Assembly: GCF_014836495.1 (NCBI RefSeq)
Contig: NZ_JACSQT010000008.1
Coordinates: 1-64,000 of the forward strand
Origin: Cytobacillus stercorigallinarum
Lineage (GTDB): Bacteria; Bacillota; Bacilli; Bacillales; Cytobacillaceae
Length of the DNA stretch: 64,000 nucleotides
Direction: 5' to 3'
Position 1 is the stretch's first letter. Each line of letters opens with the position of its first letter. Position numbers and translations under genes: made by a program. The notes beneath the pieces were generated by a model. That model saw only the letters and a program-made list of their open reading frames with translations, had not been told where the DNA came from and did not search any database. Shown piece by piece: positions 53,246 to 62,345 of the stretch.

Positions 53246-54022
53246 GTGTTACATACAGAAATACAACAATGGACATTACAATCGAAAACAAAGCAAGACT
53301 ATGTCATATCAATTCATATGCCAGAGAGCCCACCCCCATCTGCAGGCTTTGGTGTTCTTTATGTACTTGATGGTGATGCCTATTTTCAATTGATAAAGGA
53401 AGTTATTCGGTTGCAGGCGAAACGGTCTGCTAAAACAGGTGTATCTGAAGTAATCATTGTAGGTATAGGGTATGGAGCAAAAGATTTTCATTCAAGGAGA
53501 GTATTTGATTTTACCCCGCCTGCAGTAAGTGACCATTTACCCCTACGGCCAGATGGTAGTGCATGGCCAGATACTGGTGGAGCCGAACAGTTTAATGTTT
53601 TTATAGAAAATGAGTTAAAACCAGCCATTTATAAGGAGTTTCCGGTTAATCGTGATAATCAAACGTTATTTGGACATTCTTTAGGTGGGTTATTCACATT
53701 AATGACGATGATGAACAATCCATCTTCTTATCAAGCGTATTTCGCTTGTAGTCCGTCAATTTGGTGGAATGGTGAAGCTTTAATGCAAGAAGTGCCTGCT
53801 TTTACGGAACGGTTTGAACAAAGGCAAAAGAATAGTGATACCCGTCTTTTTCTTGCCGCAGGTGGGGATGAAAAGGAACATTTATTGGGTGCTGTTAGAA
53901 AGTATTATGAAAAAATCAAGGAAATGAAACAACTATCAGTTATCTATAAGGAAATAGAAGGAGAAAATCATGCTTCTATTATACCAACTGTATTGAGTAA
54001 TGGTTTGCGATTTTTACAATAA
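53246..54022 (+). CDS. besA: Siderophore esterase, BesA-like alpha/beta hydrolase
   Basis: A 258-residue alpha/beta hydrolase of the esterase D/BesA type. It has VLDGDAYFQLIKEVIRLQ, the nucleophile elbow FGHSLGGLFTL and a C-terminal His in EGENHASI. In B. subtilis besA follows feuABC and opens the bacillibactin trilactone to release iron. GGGGGA seven bases before the GTG at 53246 makes it the better start; the ATG at 53231 lacks a ribosome binding site. It is the last gene of the Fur-controlled operon. Confidence 0.85.
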   Translation: MLHTEIQQWTLQSKTKQDYVISIHMPESPPPSAGFGVLYVLDGDAYFQLIKEVIRLQAKRSAKTGVSEVIIVGIGYGAKDFHSRRVFDFTPPAVSDHLPLRPDGSAWPDTGGAEQFNVFIENELKPAIYKEFPVNRDNQTLFGHSLGGLFTLMTMMNNPSSYQAYFACSPSIWWNGEALMQEVPAFTERFEQRQKNSDTRLFLAAGGDEKEHLLGAVRKYYEKIKEMKQLSVIYKEIEGENHASIIPTVLSNGLRFLQ

Positions 54023-54030
54023 TCATTTTA

Positions 54031-54067
54031 GAAAAACGACTTTGTGATGTCACAAAGTCGTTTTTCT
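54031..54067 (+). terminator. Terminator after besA
   Basis: A near-perfect 17-bp stem (GAAAAACGACTTTGTGA with its complement) with T residues in its 3' arm and tail. Confidence 0.9.
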
Positions 54068-54154
54068 ATTTCCAAGGTTCGTAACCTCTAATTATATTTT
54101 GGAATAAAAACCAACTTCTTCCCTCATATTAAGAAAAAAGGGAGGTAAGAGATA

Positions 54155-55252
54155 GTGGTCAAAAGTATTACGGCTTTAAACTCGTTTCCTGTATTAGGCC
54201 TTGCCATTGGTTTGATGACTCATGTGATTGTATTACCCTCTGTATTAACCGTGGCCGGGCGAAGCGCTTGGATTAGTTTAATTATAGCAGGAAGTCTCTA
54301 TATCATATGGATTCCTCTCATTTACATCATTATAAAAAAAACAGGGCAACAAAATTTGATCAATTGGCTTAAATCTAACAGTCCTCCATTTGTATATCAT
54401 GCCATTCGATCATTGATTTTTTTTCTTTTAATAATCAATGTATTTGTCACTTTATATACGACTTTTTCGTGGGTGAATACCAATTATATGATACAAACAC
54501 CTAAGTATGTGTTATTTACTATTTTAATCATTCTTTGTTTATTAGCTGCACTCTCAGGTATAAAAGCTATTACGATTGCTAGTGGGGTTTTATTTCCAAT
54601 CGTTTGTTTCCTTGGCTTTTTTATAATGATTGCGAACTTTAAGTTTAAGGATTATTCGTTACTCTTTCCCGTTTTTGAAGAGGGATGGGCACCTATTCTT
54701 TTTGGTGTTGTTATTTTATCAGGAGGACTTTTGGAGGTTTTTCTCTTAGTTTTATTACAGCATCATATTCGAGATAATATATCTTTAAAATTTTTCATTC
54801 CGGTATGTTTGTTCTTCGTCTTTGTTAATTTTGGCCCTTTAATTGGTGCAATTACCGAATTTGGCCCGGAACAAGCATCAGAATTAACGAATCCTGCTTA
54901 TGCACAATGGCGCTTGATTACTTTAGGCAAATTTTTAAATAAGTTGGATTTTTTTTCTATTTATCAATGGCTTTCTGGTGCGTTTATTCGTATTAGCTTG
55001 TCTATCTTTATTATTGGGGATTTATTTCATTTTAAGACGCAGAAAAGGAAAATGACTTTATTAATTAGTGTATGTCTTTTTTTAATCGTCGGTCTATCTT
55101 TACCCATTGATGGACCGACTTATAGACTCATGATTGATCATTACTTTTTTTCTATTACTGTAATAGGGATTCTACTTGTGATGCTCTGTATTCATCTAAT
55201 CCTATTAATTAAAGGAAGAGTGGCAAAAAATGAAAACGCGATTAAACAATAA
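54155..55252 (+). CDS. Spore germinant receptor B-type subunit (GerAB family)
   Basis: A 365-residue protein with about ten membrane segments of the amino-acid-permease-like GerAB family. The receptor B subunit is thought to bind germinant in the inner spore membrane. GGGAGGT eight bases before the GTG at 54155 sets the start. It is the first gene of a B-A-C operon and overlaps the A gene by 23 bases. The germinant cannot be predicted. Confidence 0.85.
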   Translation: MVKSITALNSFPVLGLAIGLMTHVIVLPSVLTVAGRSAWISLIIAGSLYIIWIPLIYIIIKKTGQQNLINWLKSNSPPFVYHAIRSLIFFLLIINVFVTLYTTFSWVNTNYMIQTPKYVLFTILIILCLLAALSGIKAITIASGVLFPIVCFLGFFIMIANFKFKDYSLLFPVFEEGWAPILFGVVILSGGLLEVFLLVLLQHHIRDNISLKFFIPVCLFFVFVNFGPLIGAITEFGPEQASELTNPAYAQWRLITLGKFLNKLDFFSIYQWLSGAFIRISLSIFIIGDLFHFKTQKRKMTLLISVCLFLIVGLSLPIDGPTYRLMIDHYFFSITVIGILLVMLCIHLILLIKGRVAKNENAIKQ

Positions 55253-56720
55253 AAAAAGACAGCCGAAAACTGATAAATTGGATGAGCAGTACTTAAGGGA
55301 GCAATTCGCAATCAATGGGGACGTGCAATTTGTTAATTATTCGTTTCAGCATTATCCACAACCAGGGAAAGTTGTTGTTCTCTTTTCTGAAGTAATGATC
55401 GATAAAGGTAAATTGAGTGAGGCTTTAGGTAGGTTAGAAGAAAGTTTTATAGCAGACCGGCGCCTAGTTGAAAGGAGGGAAGAAAATGAGCAATTACTTA
55501 TGTATCAAGTGAATGTTGAGGAAGAAGATAAAGAATCAATAGCAGAAGATATTTTTTCTGGGATGGTTTTTGTTCTAGTGGAAGAATTAGACGAAATTTT
55601 TAAATTTGATCTCCCTCAAATTCCTAACCGTTCACCAGAAGAGTCCAATTCGGAATTATCTTTTCGCGGACCAAGAGATGGATTTGTGGAAGACCTGAGT
55701 ATTAACCTTGCCTTAATAAGAAAACGGTATAAAACCTCAACGTTAGTAAATGAAGTTATTGAGTTAGGGGTTCGAGGGAAGACAAAAATAAGTTTATTAT
55801 ATGTGAAAGATATAATAAAGGATCAATATGTCATTGATATAAAAAGACAGTTAGCAAAAATTGAAACAGATGTGATCATTAGTACGACAGATTTAGAAGA
55901 AGTATTGTCAGGTAAGTACTATACTCTTTTTCCTTTGTTTAATTATACCGGACGCCCTGATAACGTAGTTGCTAATTTAGATTTAGGTAGATTTGTCATT
56001 ATTGTTGATGGTTGTCCTACTGTAATGGTTGGTCCATCTACATTATTTTCAGAATTAAAAACACCGGAAGATCGCTTCACAGAATATTATTATACGAATA
56101 TGCAAATGTTTTTCAGGCTAACTGGTCTTGTCATATCAAGTATTTTGCCAGGATTTTATGTTGCTATGATTTCCTTTCATATGGATCAATTGCCTTTCCC
56201 ATTTTTGGCGACTATTACGGTTTCGCGAATGGGGCTACCATTATCACCACCGTTAGAGGCATTTTTAGTCTTAGCTTTATTTGAGTTATTTAAGGAAGCA
56301 GGTAATACCCTTCCAAGGGCAATCGGACAAACATTAACGGTCGTAGGGGGGCTAATTATTGGTGATGCAGCAATAAGGGGTGGTTTAACAGCTCCTACCA
56401 TGCTTGTTATTGCTGGTGTCACATCTGTTGCTGCGTATACCCTCGTTAACCAGTCACTTGGTGCCTCCATAAGCCTAGTGCGATTCTATATCCTGCTTTT
56501 TTCATCAATGCTCGGATTATTTGGCTTTTTTATCAGTATTTTTTCAGTGATATTGTATTTATCTAGGCTAGAGCTGTTTGGTTTGCCTTATTTAGCGCCA
56601 CTTTCTCCTTTGTCATTTAAAGATACATTTGCAAGTATTTTAGAAAAACCTTATCTTTTACGAAAAAAAAGGTCAAGTACTATGCGACCTAAGGATGATA
56701 CGAAGGGTAGGATAAAATGA
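55230..56720 (+). CDS. Spore germinant receptor A-type subunit (GerAA family)
   Basis: A 496-residue GerA-family protein: a hydrophilic N-terminal domain (about 1-285, including FRGPRDGFVEDLSINLALIRKRYKT) and about five to six C-terminal membrane segments (GLVISSILPGFYVAMISFHMDQLPF through the GLPYLAPLSPLS region). It forms the receptor core with the B and C subunits. It overlaps the C gene by four bases. Confidence 0.92.
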   Translation: MKTRLNNKKRQPKTDKLDEQYLREQFAINGDVQFVNYSFQHYPQPGKVVVLFSEVMIDKGKLSEALGRLEESFIADRRLVERREENEQLLMYQVNVEEEDKESIAEDIFSGMVFVLVEELDEIFKFDLPQIPNRSPEESNSELSFRGPRDGFVEDLSINLALIRKRYKTSTLVNEVIELGVRGKTKISLLYVKDIIKDQYVIDIKRQLAKIETDVIISTTDLEEVLSGKYYTLFPLFNYTGRPDNVVANLDLGRFVIIVDGCPTVMVGPSTLFSELKTPEDRFTEYYYTNMQMFFRLTGLVISSILPGFYVAMISFHMDQLPFPFLATITVSRMGLPLSPPLEAFLVLALFELFKEAGNTLPRAIGQTLTVVGGLIIGDAAIRGGLTAPTMLVIAGVTSVAAYTLVNQSLGASISLVRFYILLFSSMLGLFGFFISIFSVILYLSRLELFGLPYLAPLSPLSFKDTFASILEKPYLLRKKRSSTMRPKDDTKGRIK

Positions 56721-57853
56721 AAAAAATCCTCATACCTATTATCGTATGTGCTCTTTTATTAAGTGGTTGTTGGGATGCAAAGGATATTGTAGAAATGCAA
56801 TATATTACTGCTATTGGCATTGATTATAATAAGGAAAAAGAGGAATATATATTGTACGCGCAGGTCGTGTCTTTTGCAGGTGTAGCAAAGTCGGAACAAG
56901 CAGCAACAGTGCCATCGAAGGTATGGGTGGCTAAAGGGCAAGGAAAATCAATGGAAGCTGCTATGAATGAGATCTACGATAAATCCAATCAAATCATATA
57001 CTGGGCACATATAGGAATTATTATTTTTCATGAACGATTACTGCAACATGGGATTGATCAAATAAGTGATAGTTTGGCTCGTTTTCAACAGATAAGAGAA
57101 ACGAACTGGATGTATGGCACGAAAGATTCAATTGAGGATATTTTACTTGTAACAAGTCTTTTTAGCTCCGCGGTTCAAACAACACTTTTTAATCCAGAGG
57201 AAGTCTATCATGTACACTCTATCATTTCACCTATCAGAATGCACCGGTTCTATTCAGACTTTACTGAAAAAGCTACCACCACAAAACTACCGATGATATC
57301 AGTAAAAGAGGATGTTTGGACAACTAAGGGAGCAACAAATGATTCAGCTAAAAACGCTGGAGTGTTCCTATTAAAAGGAAAAAAATATTTAGGGAACCTA
57401 CCTATAAGTGACTTTAGAGGCTTACGTTGGGTGACAAAGACTACAAAAAGGTCTCCATTAAGAATCAAAACGGAAGATAATGATGAAGTAAACATCATTA
57501 TTACCAAATTAGACCCACATTTGAAAATAAATAAATTAGACAAAGATAAATTTGATGTCGATGTTAGTGCAAATGGTGGGATTATTGAAGTTCATAAAGA
57601 AATTTCGTTACCTATTTTGAAGGAAAAAATTACGGAAAAAATGGAGAAGGAAATTAGAGAGTCCTATGAGAATGCTTTAAAAATAAAGGCGGATTTATAT
57701 AATCTTGAGGAACTTGTTTATAGAAAAGATTATGACCGTTGGAAGAATGATTATAAAGGAAGATTTACACTAACAGAAGATTCTCTTGCGAATATAAATA
57801 TAGATATTACGATTACAAAAACAGGAGAGTACGATTATCAATTCTCTAATTAG
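56717..57853 (+). CDS. Spore germinant receptor C-type lipoprotein (Ger(x)C family)
   Basis: A 378-residue lipoprotein with lipobox LLSGC and lipidated Cys18, followed by the family start CWDAKDIVEMQYITAIGIDY. ISPIRMHRFYSDFTEKATTTKLPMI and AGVFLLKGKKYLGNL are typical. It is attached to the outer face of the inner spore membrane and depends on GerF-type lipidation. Last gene of the operon. Confidence 0.92.
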   Translation: MKKILIPIIVCALLLSGCWDAKDIVEMQYITAIGIDYNKEKEEYILYAQVVSFAGVAKSEQAATVPSKVWVAKGQGKSMEAAMNEIYDKSNQIIYWAHIGIIIFHERLLQHGIDQISDSLARFQQIRETNWMYGTKDSIEDILLVTSLFSSAVQTTLFNPEEVYHVHSIISPIRMHRFYSDFTEKATTTKLPMISVKEDVWTTKGATNDSAKNAGVFLLKGKKYLGNLPISDFRGLRWVTKTTKRSPLRIKTEDNDEVNIIITKLDPHLKINKLDKDKFDVDVSANGGIIEVHKEISLPILKEKITEKMEKEIRESYENALKIKADLYNLEELVYRKDYDRWKNDYKGRFTLTEDSLANINIDITITKTGEYDYQFSN

Positions 57854-57872
57854 ATTGAGGCTAGGGGAGAGG

Positions 57873-58340
57873 ATGAAACTTGATATGGAATATTATAAAA
57901 AGATAAGAAAGTATGTAGGTAAGGAGCCATTACTATTACCAGGGGCAGTTGTTATTATCATCAATAAGCAAAATGAGATTTTGCTACAACAAAGGCCGGA
58001 GTCTCGTTGGGGATTACCGGGAGGAATAATGGACTTAGGTGAGAGTATGGAAGAAACAGCGAAAAGGGAAGTAAGAGAGGAAACAGGGCTTGTTGTCGAG
58101 AACCTTTCGTTTGTTCAGTTGTTTTCAGGCAAGGAATTCTTTGTACGTACAAAAAACGGCGATCAGTTTTATGCCATCACTGCGGTTTATATGACAAATG
58201 ATTATAGTGGGAAAATAACGACAAATAGTGAGGAAACCTTGTCTGCACAATTCTTTCCTATTGAACAGCTGCCGAGTGAATTAATCGAGAATTATCAAAA
58301 GTATATAGAACCAGTTAAACAATTATTAAAGCAGACATAA
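57873..58340 (+). CDS. NUDIX hydrolase
   Basis: A 155-residue NUDIX protein. The NUDIX box GGIMDLGESMEETAKREVREETGL is complete, preceded by LLLQQRPESRWGLPGG-type sequence and a short N-terminal helix (YYKKIRKYVGKEPLLLPGA). It would hydrolyse a nucleoside diphosphate derivative; the substrate is unknown. GGGGAG lies close before the ATG at 57873; the ATG at 57885 is also possible. It lies 19 bases after the ger operon and may be co-transcribed. Confidence 0.85.
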   Translation: MKLDMEYYKKIRKYVGKEPLLLPGAVVIIINKQNEILLQQRPESRWGLPGGIMDLGESMEETAKREVREETGLVVENLSFVQLFSGKEFFVRTKNGDQFYAITAVYMTNDYSGKITTNSEETLSAQFFPIEQLPSELIENYQKYIEPVKQLLKQT

Positions 58341-58383
58341 AAAAACAAGGCTCTTATTATGTACATGAAGAGCCTTGTTTTTT
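58339..58383. terminator. Bidirectional terminator between the NUDIX gene and abrB
   Basis: A long stem (AAAAAACAAGGCTCTT with its complement) with A and T runs on both sides, between convergent genes. Confidence 0.9.
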
Positions 58384-58389
58384 AATCTC

Positions 58390-58680
58390 TTATTTAAAAT
58401 GCAACAGTGATTGTTTGTTTCTAATTTCTGTTATTAGTGACTCAGCTGCCTTTCTACTAAGTACAATTTTTCCGTCAGCAAGGATTAAGTTATCATTTTC
58501 GATTTCACCAGTAATTTGACAAGCTTTACTGGCATTATACTTTTGTAATATAATTCGATCGTTTTCAACGAATATTTCAAGTGGATCCTTCTCATAAATT
58601 TCTAAAGTATTTCTTAGTTCCTTTGGAATGACTATTCTCCCTAATTCATCAACTTTACGAACAATGCCTGTGCTTTTCAA
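58390..58680 (-). CDS. abrB: AbrB-family transition-state regulator
   Basis: A 96-residue protein. The N-terminal swapped-hairpin DNA-binding domain MKSTGIVRKVDELGRIVIPKELRNTL is nearly that of AbrB, and the C-terminal part (CQITGEIENDNLILADGKIVLSRKAAESLI) matches AbrB better than Abh or SpoVT. It represses many stationary-phase genes during growth. AGGAGG nine bases before a TTG marks the start. It may be one of several AbrB paralogues in the genome. Confidence 0.88.
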   Translation of the reverse strand: MKSTGIVRKVDELGRIVIPKELRNTLEIYEKDPLEIFVENDRIILQKYNASKACQITGEIENDNLILADGKIVLSRKAAESLITEIRNKQSLLHFK

Positions 58681-58860
58681 AATGACGACCTCCTATTAAT
58701 GGTTGTGGATTCCACTTCATTTTTTTTTAGATAGTTAAATATTATACAATTTTAGCGAAAATCCTTTATTAAACTGGTTACATTTATATTACTGTTTTTA
58801 TCGTTTTTGTCATAAAAGTTTTTTTCTGTAAAATGGGTTTAGAGCAATAATCTGAATAAG

Positions 58861-58889
58861 TTGACAGAAAATCGAATACGTGATAAATT
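58861..58889 (+). promoter_or_regulatory. Promoter of the ring-cleaving dioxygenase gene
   Basis: TTGACA (58861-58866), a 17-base spacer and TAAATT (58884-58889). Confidence 0.6.
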
Positions 58890-58907
58890 TATCTCAAGTT
58901 AAAGATA
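58890..58907 (+). promoter_or_regulatory. Candidate MhqR operator
   Basis: TATCTCAAGTTAAAGATA keeps the ATCT...AGAT arms of the MhqR box as I recall it from B. subtilis (14 of 18 positions). It lies at the expected transcription start. A further half-site ATTCGAGATA follows at 58913-58922. Confidence 0.55.
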
Positions 58908-58976
58908 TTTTAATTCGAGATATATAAATACTTCTATTTTATTATGGAAATATTAATTCGAGAAGGGAATGATTCT

Positions 58977-59954
58977 ATGTTTGGTATAAAAGGCGTTCAT
59001 CATGTAACTGCGATTACTAGTAGTGCAGAAAAGAATTATCAATTTTTCACCTATACTTTAGGTATGAGATTAGTCAAAAAGACTGTCAATCAAGATGATA
59101 TTCAAACCTATCATTTATTTTTCGCAGATGATAAGGGAAGTCCTGGAACAGATATGACTTTCTTCGATTTCCCTAATATACCAAAAGGTCTTCATGGTAC
59201 AAATGAAATTTATCAAACATCTTTTCGCGTACCTAGTGATGCGGCATTGGATTATTGGGTAAAAAGGTTTGATCGGTTAAATGTTGTCCATAGCGGTATT
59301 CAAGAACAATTTGGCAAAAGAGTTTTGCCGTTTGTTGACTTCGATGATCAGCAGTATCAGCTTATTTCTGATGAAAATAATAAAGGTGTCGAAGCAGGAA
59401 CACCGTGGCAAAAAGGTCCCATTCCTTTAGAGTATGCGATTACTGGCCTAGGTCCAGTGTTTGTACGTGTATCTAATATTGATTATTTTAAAGAAATGCT
59501 GATGAATGTATTAGAGTTTAGAGAAATTGCACAAGAAGGTGACTTGTACTTATTTGAAGTTGGCGAAGGTGGTAATGGAGCACAAGTCATTGTTGAGTAT
59601 AATACCGTTTTACCGATGGCACGACAAGGTTACGGTACCGTTCATCATGCTGCTTTTCGAGTGGAAGATAGGGAAGCGATTGATCACTGGACTGAAAGAA
59701 TGGCGCAATTTGGCTATCAATCATCAGGGTTTATTGACCGTTTCTTCTTCGGCTCATTGTATACGAGAGTTGCACCGCAAATTCTATTTGAGCTTGCAAC
59801 AGACGGTCCAGGTTTTATGGGAGATGAACCATATGAGACATTAGGTGAATCGTTATCACTGCCACCATTCTTTGAATCAAAAAGAGAACAAATTGAAGGA
59901 CTAGTCAGACCCATCGATACGGTACGAAGCAACATTGATTTCAAAAAAGAATGA
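58977..59954 (+). CDS. Ring-cleaving dioxygenase of the MhqO/MhqA glyoxalase-fold type
   Basis: A 325-residue vicinal-oxygen-chelate protein with duplicated glyoxalase modules. GIKGVHHVTAITSSAEKNYQFFTYTLGMRLVKKTVNQDD gives the first metal His; GTVHHAAFRVEDREAIDHW gives the second, and a Glu near LFELATDGPGF completes the site. B. subtilis MhqO/MhqA/MhqE act on hydroquinone- and catechol-like compounds under MhqR. GAAGGG before 58977 sets the start. An MhqR-like box upstream supports quinone-induced expression. Confidence 0.85.
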   Translation: MFGIKGVHHVTAITSSAEKNYQFFTYTLGMRLVKKTVNQDDIQTYHLFFADDKGSPGTDMTFFDFPNIPKGLHGTNEIYQTSFRVPSDAALDYWVKRFDRLNVVHSGIQEQFGKRVLPFVDFDDQQYQLISDENNKGVEAGTPWQKGPIPLEYAITGLGPVFVRVSNIDYFKEMLMNVLEFREIAQEGDLYLFEVGEGGNGAQVIVEYNTVLPMARQGYGTVHHAAFRVEDREAIDHWTERMAQFGYQSSGFIDRFFFGSLYTRVAPQILFELATDGPGFMGDEPYETLGESLSLPPFFESKREQIEGLVRPIDTVRSNIDFKKE

Positions 59955-60289
59955 GGCACCTTATGAGTTTTATCTTGGATTCAAAACGCGATCTAATTTG
60001 ATCGCGTTTTTTTATGAGAAAGGATGGGGCGTCGTTAACATTCATTTTGTTTAAAACAATTATCCACCTCTTTAGTTGATTATCCTTTTAGATGATAGGG
60101 ATACTATTCATATGTATGATCTAAGTTGTAAGTATACAATTTCTATAACAGCGGGGAGTAAGAGAGTAATATGGAGAAGGATTTTCCAAAGAAATAAGAG
60201 AAATCAATTTTCATTTTGCACTTTCTAGTTTAGTATGGTTATATGTATAAAAAAGTACGGCTAGGTTAGATGAAGGGGAAGATCGTTGC
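59955..60289. other. Intergenic region between the dioxygenase and TraB-family genes
   Basis: After the dioxygenase terminator (59983-60013) no gene or RNA is evident. A possible promoter for the next gene is TTGCAC (60216-60221) and TATATG (60240-60245), 18 bases apart. Confidence 0.5.
59983..60013 (+). terminator. Terminator after the dioxygenase gene
   Basis: AAACGCGATC/GATCGCGTTT with a 6-base loop and a long T-run. Confidence 0.88.
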
Positions 60290-61456
60290 ATGTCAGAAGA
60301 AAATATTACAAGAATACATATGTATGATAAAGAATTTATCCTTATTGGTACAGCACATATATCAAAAAATAGTGCGGAGCAAGTAAAGGAAGTGATCGAA
60401 AGAGAGCAGCCTGACTCCGTATGTATTGAGTTAGATAAAGGTAGATATGAGTCTATTACAGAAGGAAATAAATGGAAAGATACGGATATTTTTAAAGTAA
60501 TTAAAGAAAAGAAAGCAACACTTTTATTAATGAACCTTGCTATCTCCTCTTTTCAAAATCGTATGGCTAAACAATTCGGAATTAAAGCAGGTCAAGAGAT
60601 GATTCAAGGTATTGAATCGGCTAAAGAAACCGGAGCGAAACTTGTGTTAGCTGATAGAAATATCCAGATTACGTTTTCTCGTATTTGGAGAGGGCTGGGT
60701 TTCAAGGGAAAAGCAATGTTACTTTCACAAGTATTTGCCGGTATTTTTAGCAATGAAACGATTACTGAAGAAGAGTTAGAAAAAATGAAAAATCAAGATT
60801 CAATTGATTCCATTTTAAATGATTTTACTGAGGTATTCCCACAATTAAAAGTACCTTTAATTGATGAACGTGATCAATATTTGGCGGAAAAAATAAAGAA
60901 TGCGCCAGGTGAAAAGATTGTTGCTGTATTAGGAGCAGCTCATGTTCCAGGTATCAAACGGGAAATCGAAAAAAAGCACGATCTTAAGAAATTAACGGAA
61001 GTACCTCCAAAATCAAAAGCGCCAAAAGTGATAGGCTGGATGATACCTATTCTTATCTTAGCGGTGATTGCTGTAACCTTCTTCCTTAATCCAACTGCTG
61101 GAATGCAGCAGACAATTAGTTGGGCATTGTGGACGGGCACCTTAGCTGCAATTGGTGCTGCGCTTGCATTTGGTCATCCGCTTGCTATCGTTACAGCTTT
61201 TGTTGCTGCACCTTTTACTTCTCTTCACCCATTGCTCGCTGTTGGTTGGTTCGCTGGTTTTGTCCAAGCTTATTTTAAAAGGCCCAATGTACGTGATTTT
61301 GAAAACTTATCAGAAGATGTGTTTACACTAAAAGGCTTTTGGCATAATAAGGTGACAAGAATATTGCTGATTATAGTCCTTTCCAACTTAGGTGGGTCAT
61401 TAGGAACTTTTATAGGCGGAGCAGATGTCATTCGTTTATTTATTGATCATTTATAA
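60290..61456 (+). CDS. TraB-domain membrane protein (TraB/PrgY family)
   Basis: A 388-residue protein. The N-terminal TraB domain (about 1-235) has LIGTAHISKNSAEQVKEVIEREQPDSVCIELDKGRY, DRNIQITFSRIW and VLGAAHVPGI; the His and Glu positions match the proposed metalloprotease-like core of this fold. About four to five membrane segments follow. Enterococcal TraB/PrgY proteins limit self-response to a pheromone, but the role of chromosomal Bacillus homologues is unknown. GAAGGGGAAGA precedes the ATG. Confidence 0.87.
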   Translation: MSEENITRIHMYDKEFILIGTAHISKNSAEQVKEVIEREQPDSVCIELDKGRYESITEGNKWKDTDIFKVIKEKKATLLLMNLAISSFQNRMAKQFGIKAGQEMIQGIESAKETGAKLVLADRNIQITFSRIWRGLGFKGKAMLLSQVFAGIFSNETITEEELEKMKNQDSIDSILNDFTEVFPQLKVPLIDERDQYLAEKIKNAPGEKIVAVLGAAHVPGIKREIEKKHDLKKLTEVPPKSKAPKVIGWMIPILILAVIAVTFFLNPTAGMQQTISWALWTGTLAAIGAALAFGHPLAIVTAFVAAPFTSLHPLLAVGWFAGFVQAYFKRPNVRDFENLSEDVFTLKGFWHNKVTRILLIIVLSNLGGSLGTFIGGADVIRLFIDHL

Positions 61457-61500
61457 GTTATACTAGAGTTAGCTATGTTCATCGAAAGGAAGTATGACGT

Positions 61501-61686
61501 TTGAAGAAATTCCCAACAATTATTATTGTTGCAATTATAGTTGCGATAATAGCGTTTAATATGCTGGAATCAGATTCAGCAGAATTAGTATTACGTGATC
61601 GAACGTTGATTTCAGCTGGTGCAGGTGTTTTATCTGGCACCATTATGTGGTTACTTTTAATACTTGATAAAAAAGATAAAAAGTAA
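61501..61686 (+). CDS. Small membrane protein of unknown function
   Basis: A 61-residue protein starting at TTG behind GAAAGGAAG. Two hydrophobic segments (about 5-20 and 36-54) and a Lys/Asp-rich tail (DKKDKK) are visible. It lies 44 bases after the TraB-family gene and is probably co-transcribed, ending at a terminator. Confidence 0.65.
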   Translation: MKKFPTIIIVAIIVAIIAFNMLESDSAELVLRDRTLISAGAGVLSGTIMWLLLILDKKDKK

Positions 61687-61694
61687 TGGAAGAG

Positions 61695-61721
61695 CGCCTT
61701 TTCTTAAGAAGGCGTTTTTTT
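61695..61721 (+). terminator. Terminator after the small membrane protein gene
   Basis: CGCCTT/AAGGCG with an 8-base loop and seven T residues. Confidence 0.88.
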
Positions 61722-61812
61722 ATGTGGGTTTTCACTGTGATGTTCTCTTTTTGTCATAACAGTTGAGGTTGTTCAATACAATGAAATAACCACGAATGAA
61801 AGAGGGGACAGC

Positions 61813-62199
61813 ATGAATACGAATAGGGTGATTACCAATGAAGTACTTGTACGCTATGCGGAGCTCAGCAGATTAAAAAAACAAATTGATGAAGAGTTAG
61901 GTGCGATGAAAAAAGTATTCAATGAATACTTTGATCAATCAGTAGGGAGAAACGAAAAAGGTGAACTCATCCTCTCCCAATATAAATTACAGCGTCAAAT
62001 TAGAGTGAAAGAGCAGTACGATAGAGAGAAAACGATAAACAAATTAGAATCTATTAATCAACATCAACTGATTCAAAAAATACCAGATGAAAAGAAAATT
62101 CAGTCTGCATTAGATTTGGAGATTATTGATGAAAAAGATTTATCTGGCTGTAAAACAACACAATATACGAAGGTGATTGTCGTTAAAGCAAATGAATGA
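61813..62199 (+). CDS. Hypothetical 128-residue coiled-coil protein
   Basis: GAAAGAGGGGACAGC precedes the ATG. The N-terminal half (ELSRLKKQIDEELGAMKKVFNEYF) should be helical and coiled-coil forming; the rest is charged and mixed. No signal peptide or membrane segment is seen. I do not recognise it with confidence; the shape is reminiscent of small phage-derived proteins, but no phage genes surround it. Confidence 0.6.
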   Translation: MNTNRVITNEVLVRYAELSRLKKQIDEELGAMKKVFNEYFDQSVGRNEKGELILSQYKLQRQIRVKEQYDREKTINKLESINQHQLIQKIPDEKKIQSALDLEIIDEKDLSGCKTTQYTKVIVVKANE

Positions 62200-62276
62200 A
62201 GAGAAAAATTAGATGGGACTTAGCGAAGTTTAAAGTATGAATTTCACACGAACAAATCCAGTTTTTCGAATTTGAT

Positions 62277-62333
62277 ATGCTCCCCTATAGCTAGACAGGT
62301 TTTAAAAAAATCTGGCTACTGATAGGGGAGCAT
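62277..62333. terminator. Long hairpin between the hypothetical gene and iolS
   Basis: ATGCTCCCCTAT/ATAGGGGAGCAT (62277-62288 and 62322-62333) enclose a second partial stem (TAGC..AGAC with TCTGGCTA). It lies between convergent genes and likely ends one or both transcripts. Confidence 0.6.
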
Positions 62334-62345
62334 TAGTTTATATCA

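Noticed and set aside
61813-62199. Phage-derived recombination protein
   Set aside because: Only the coiled-coil shape suggests it; no phage genes are near and no specific motif is present.
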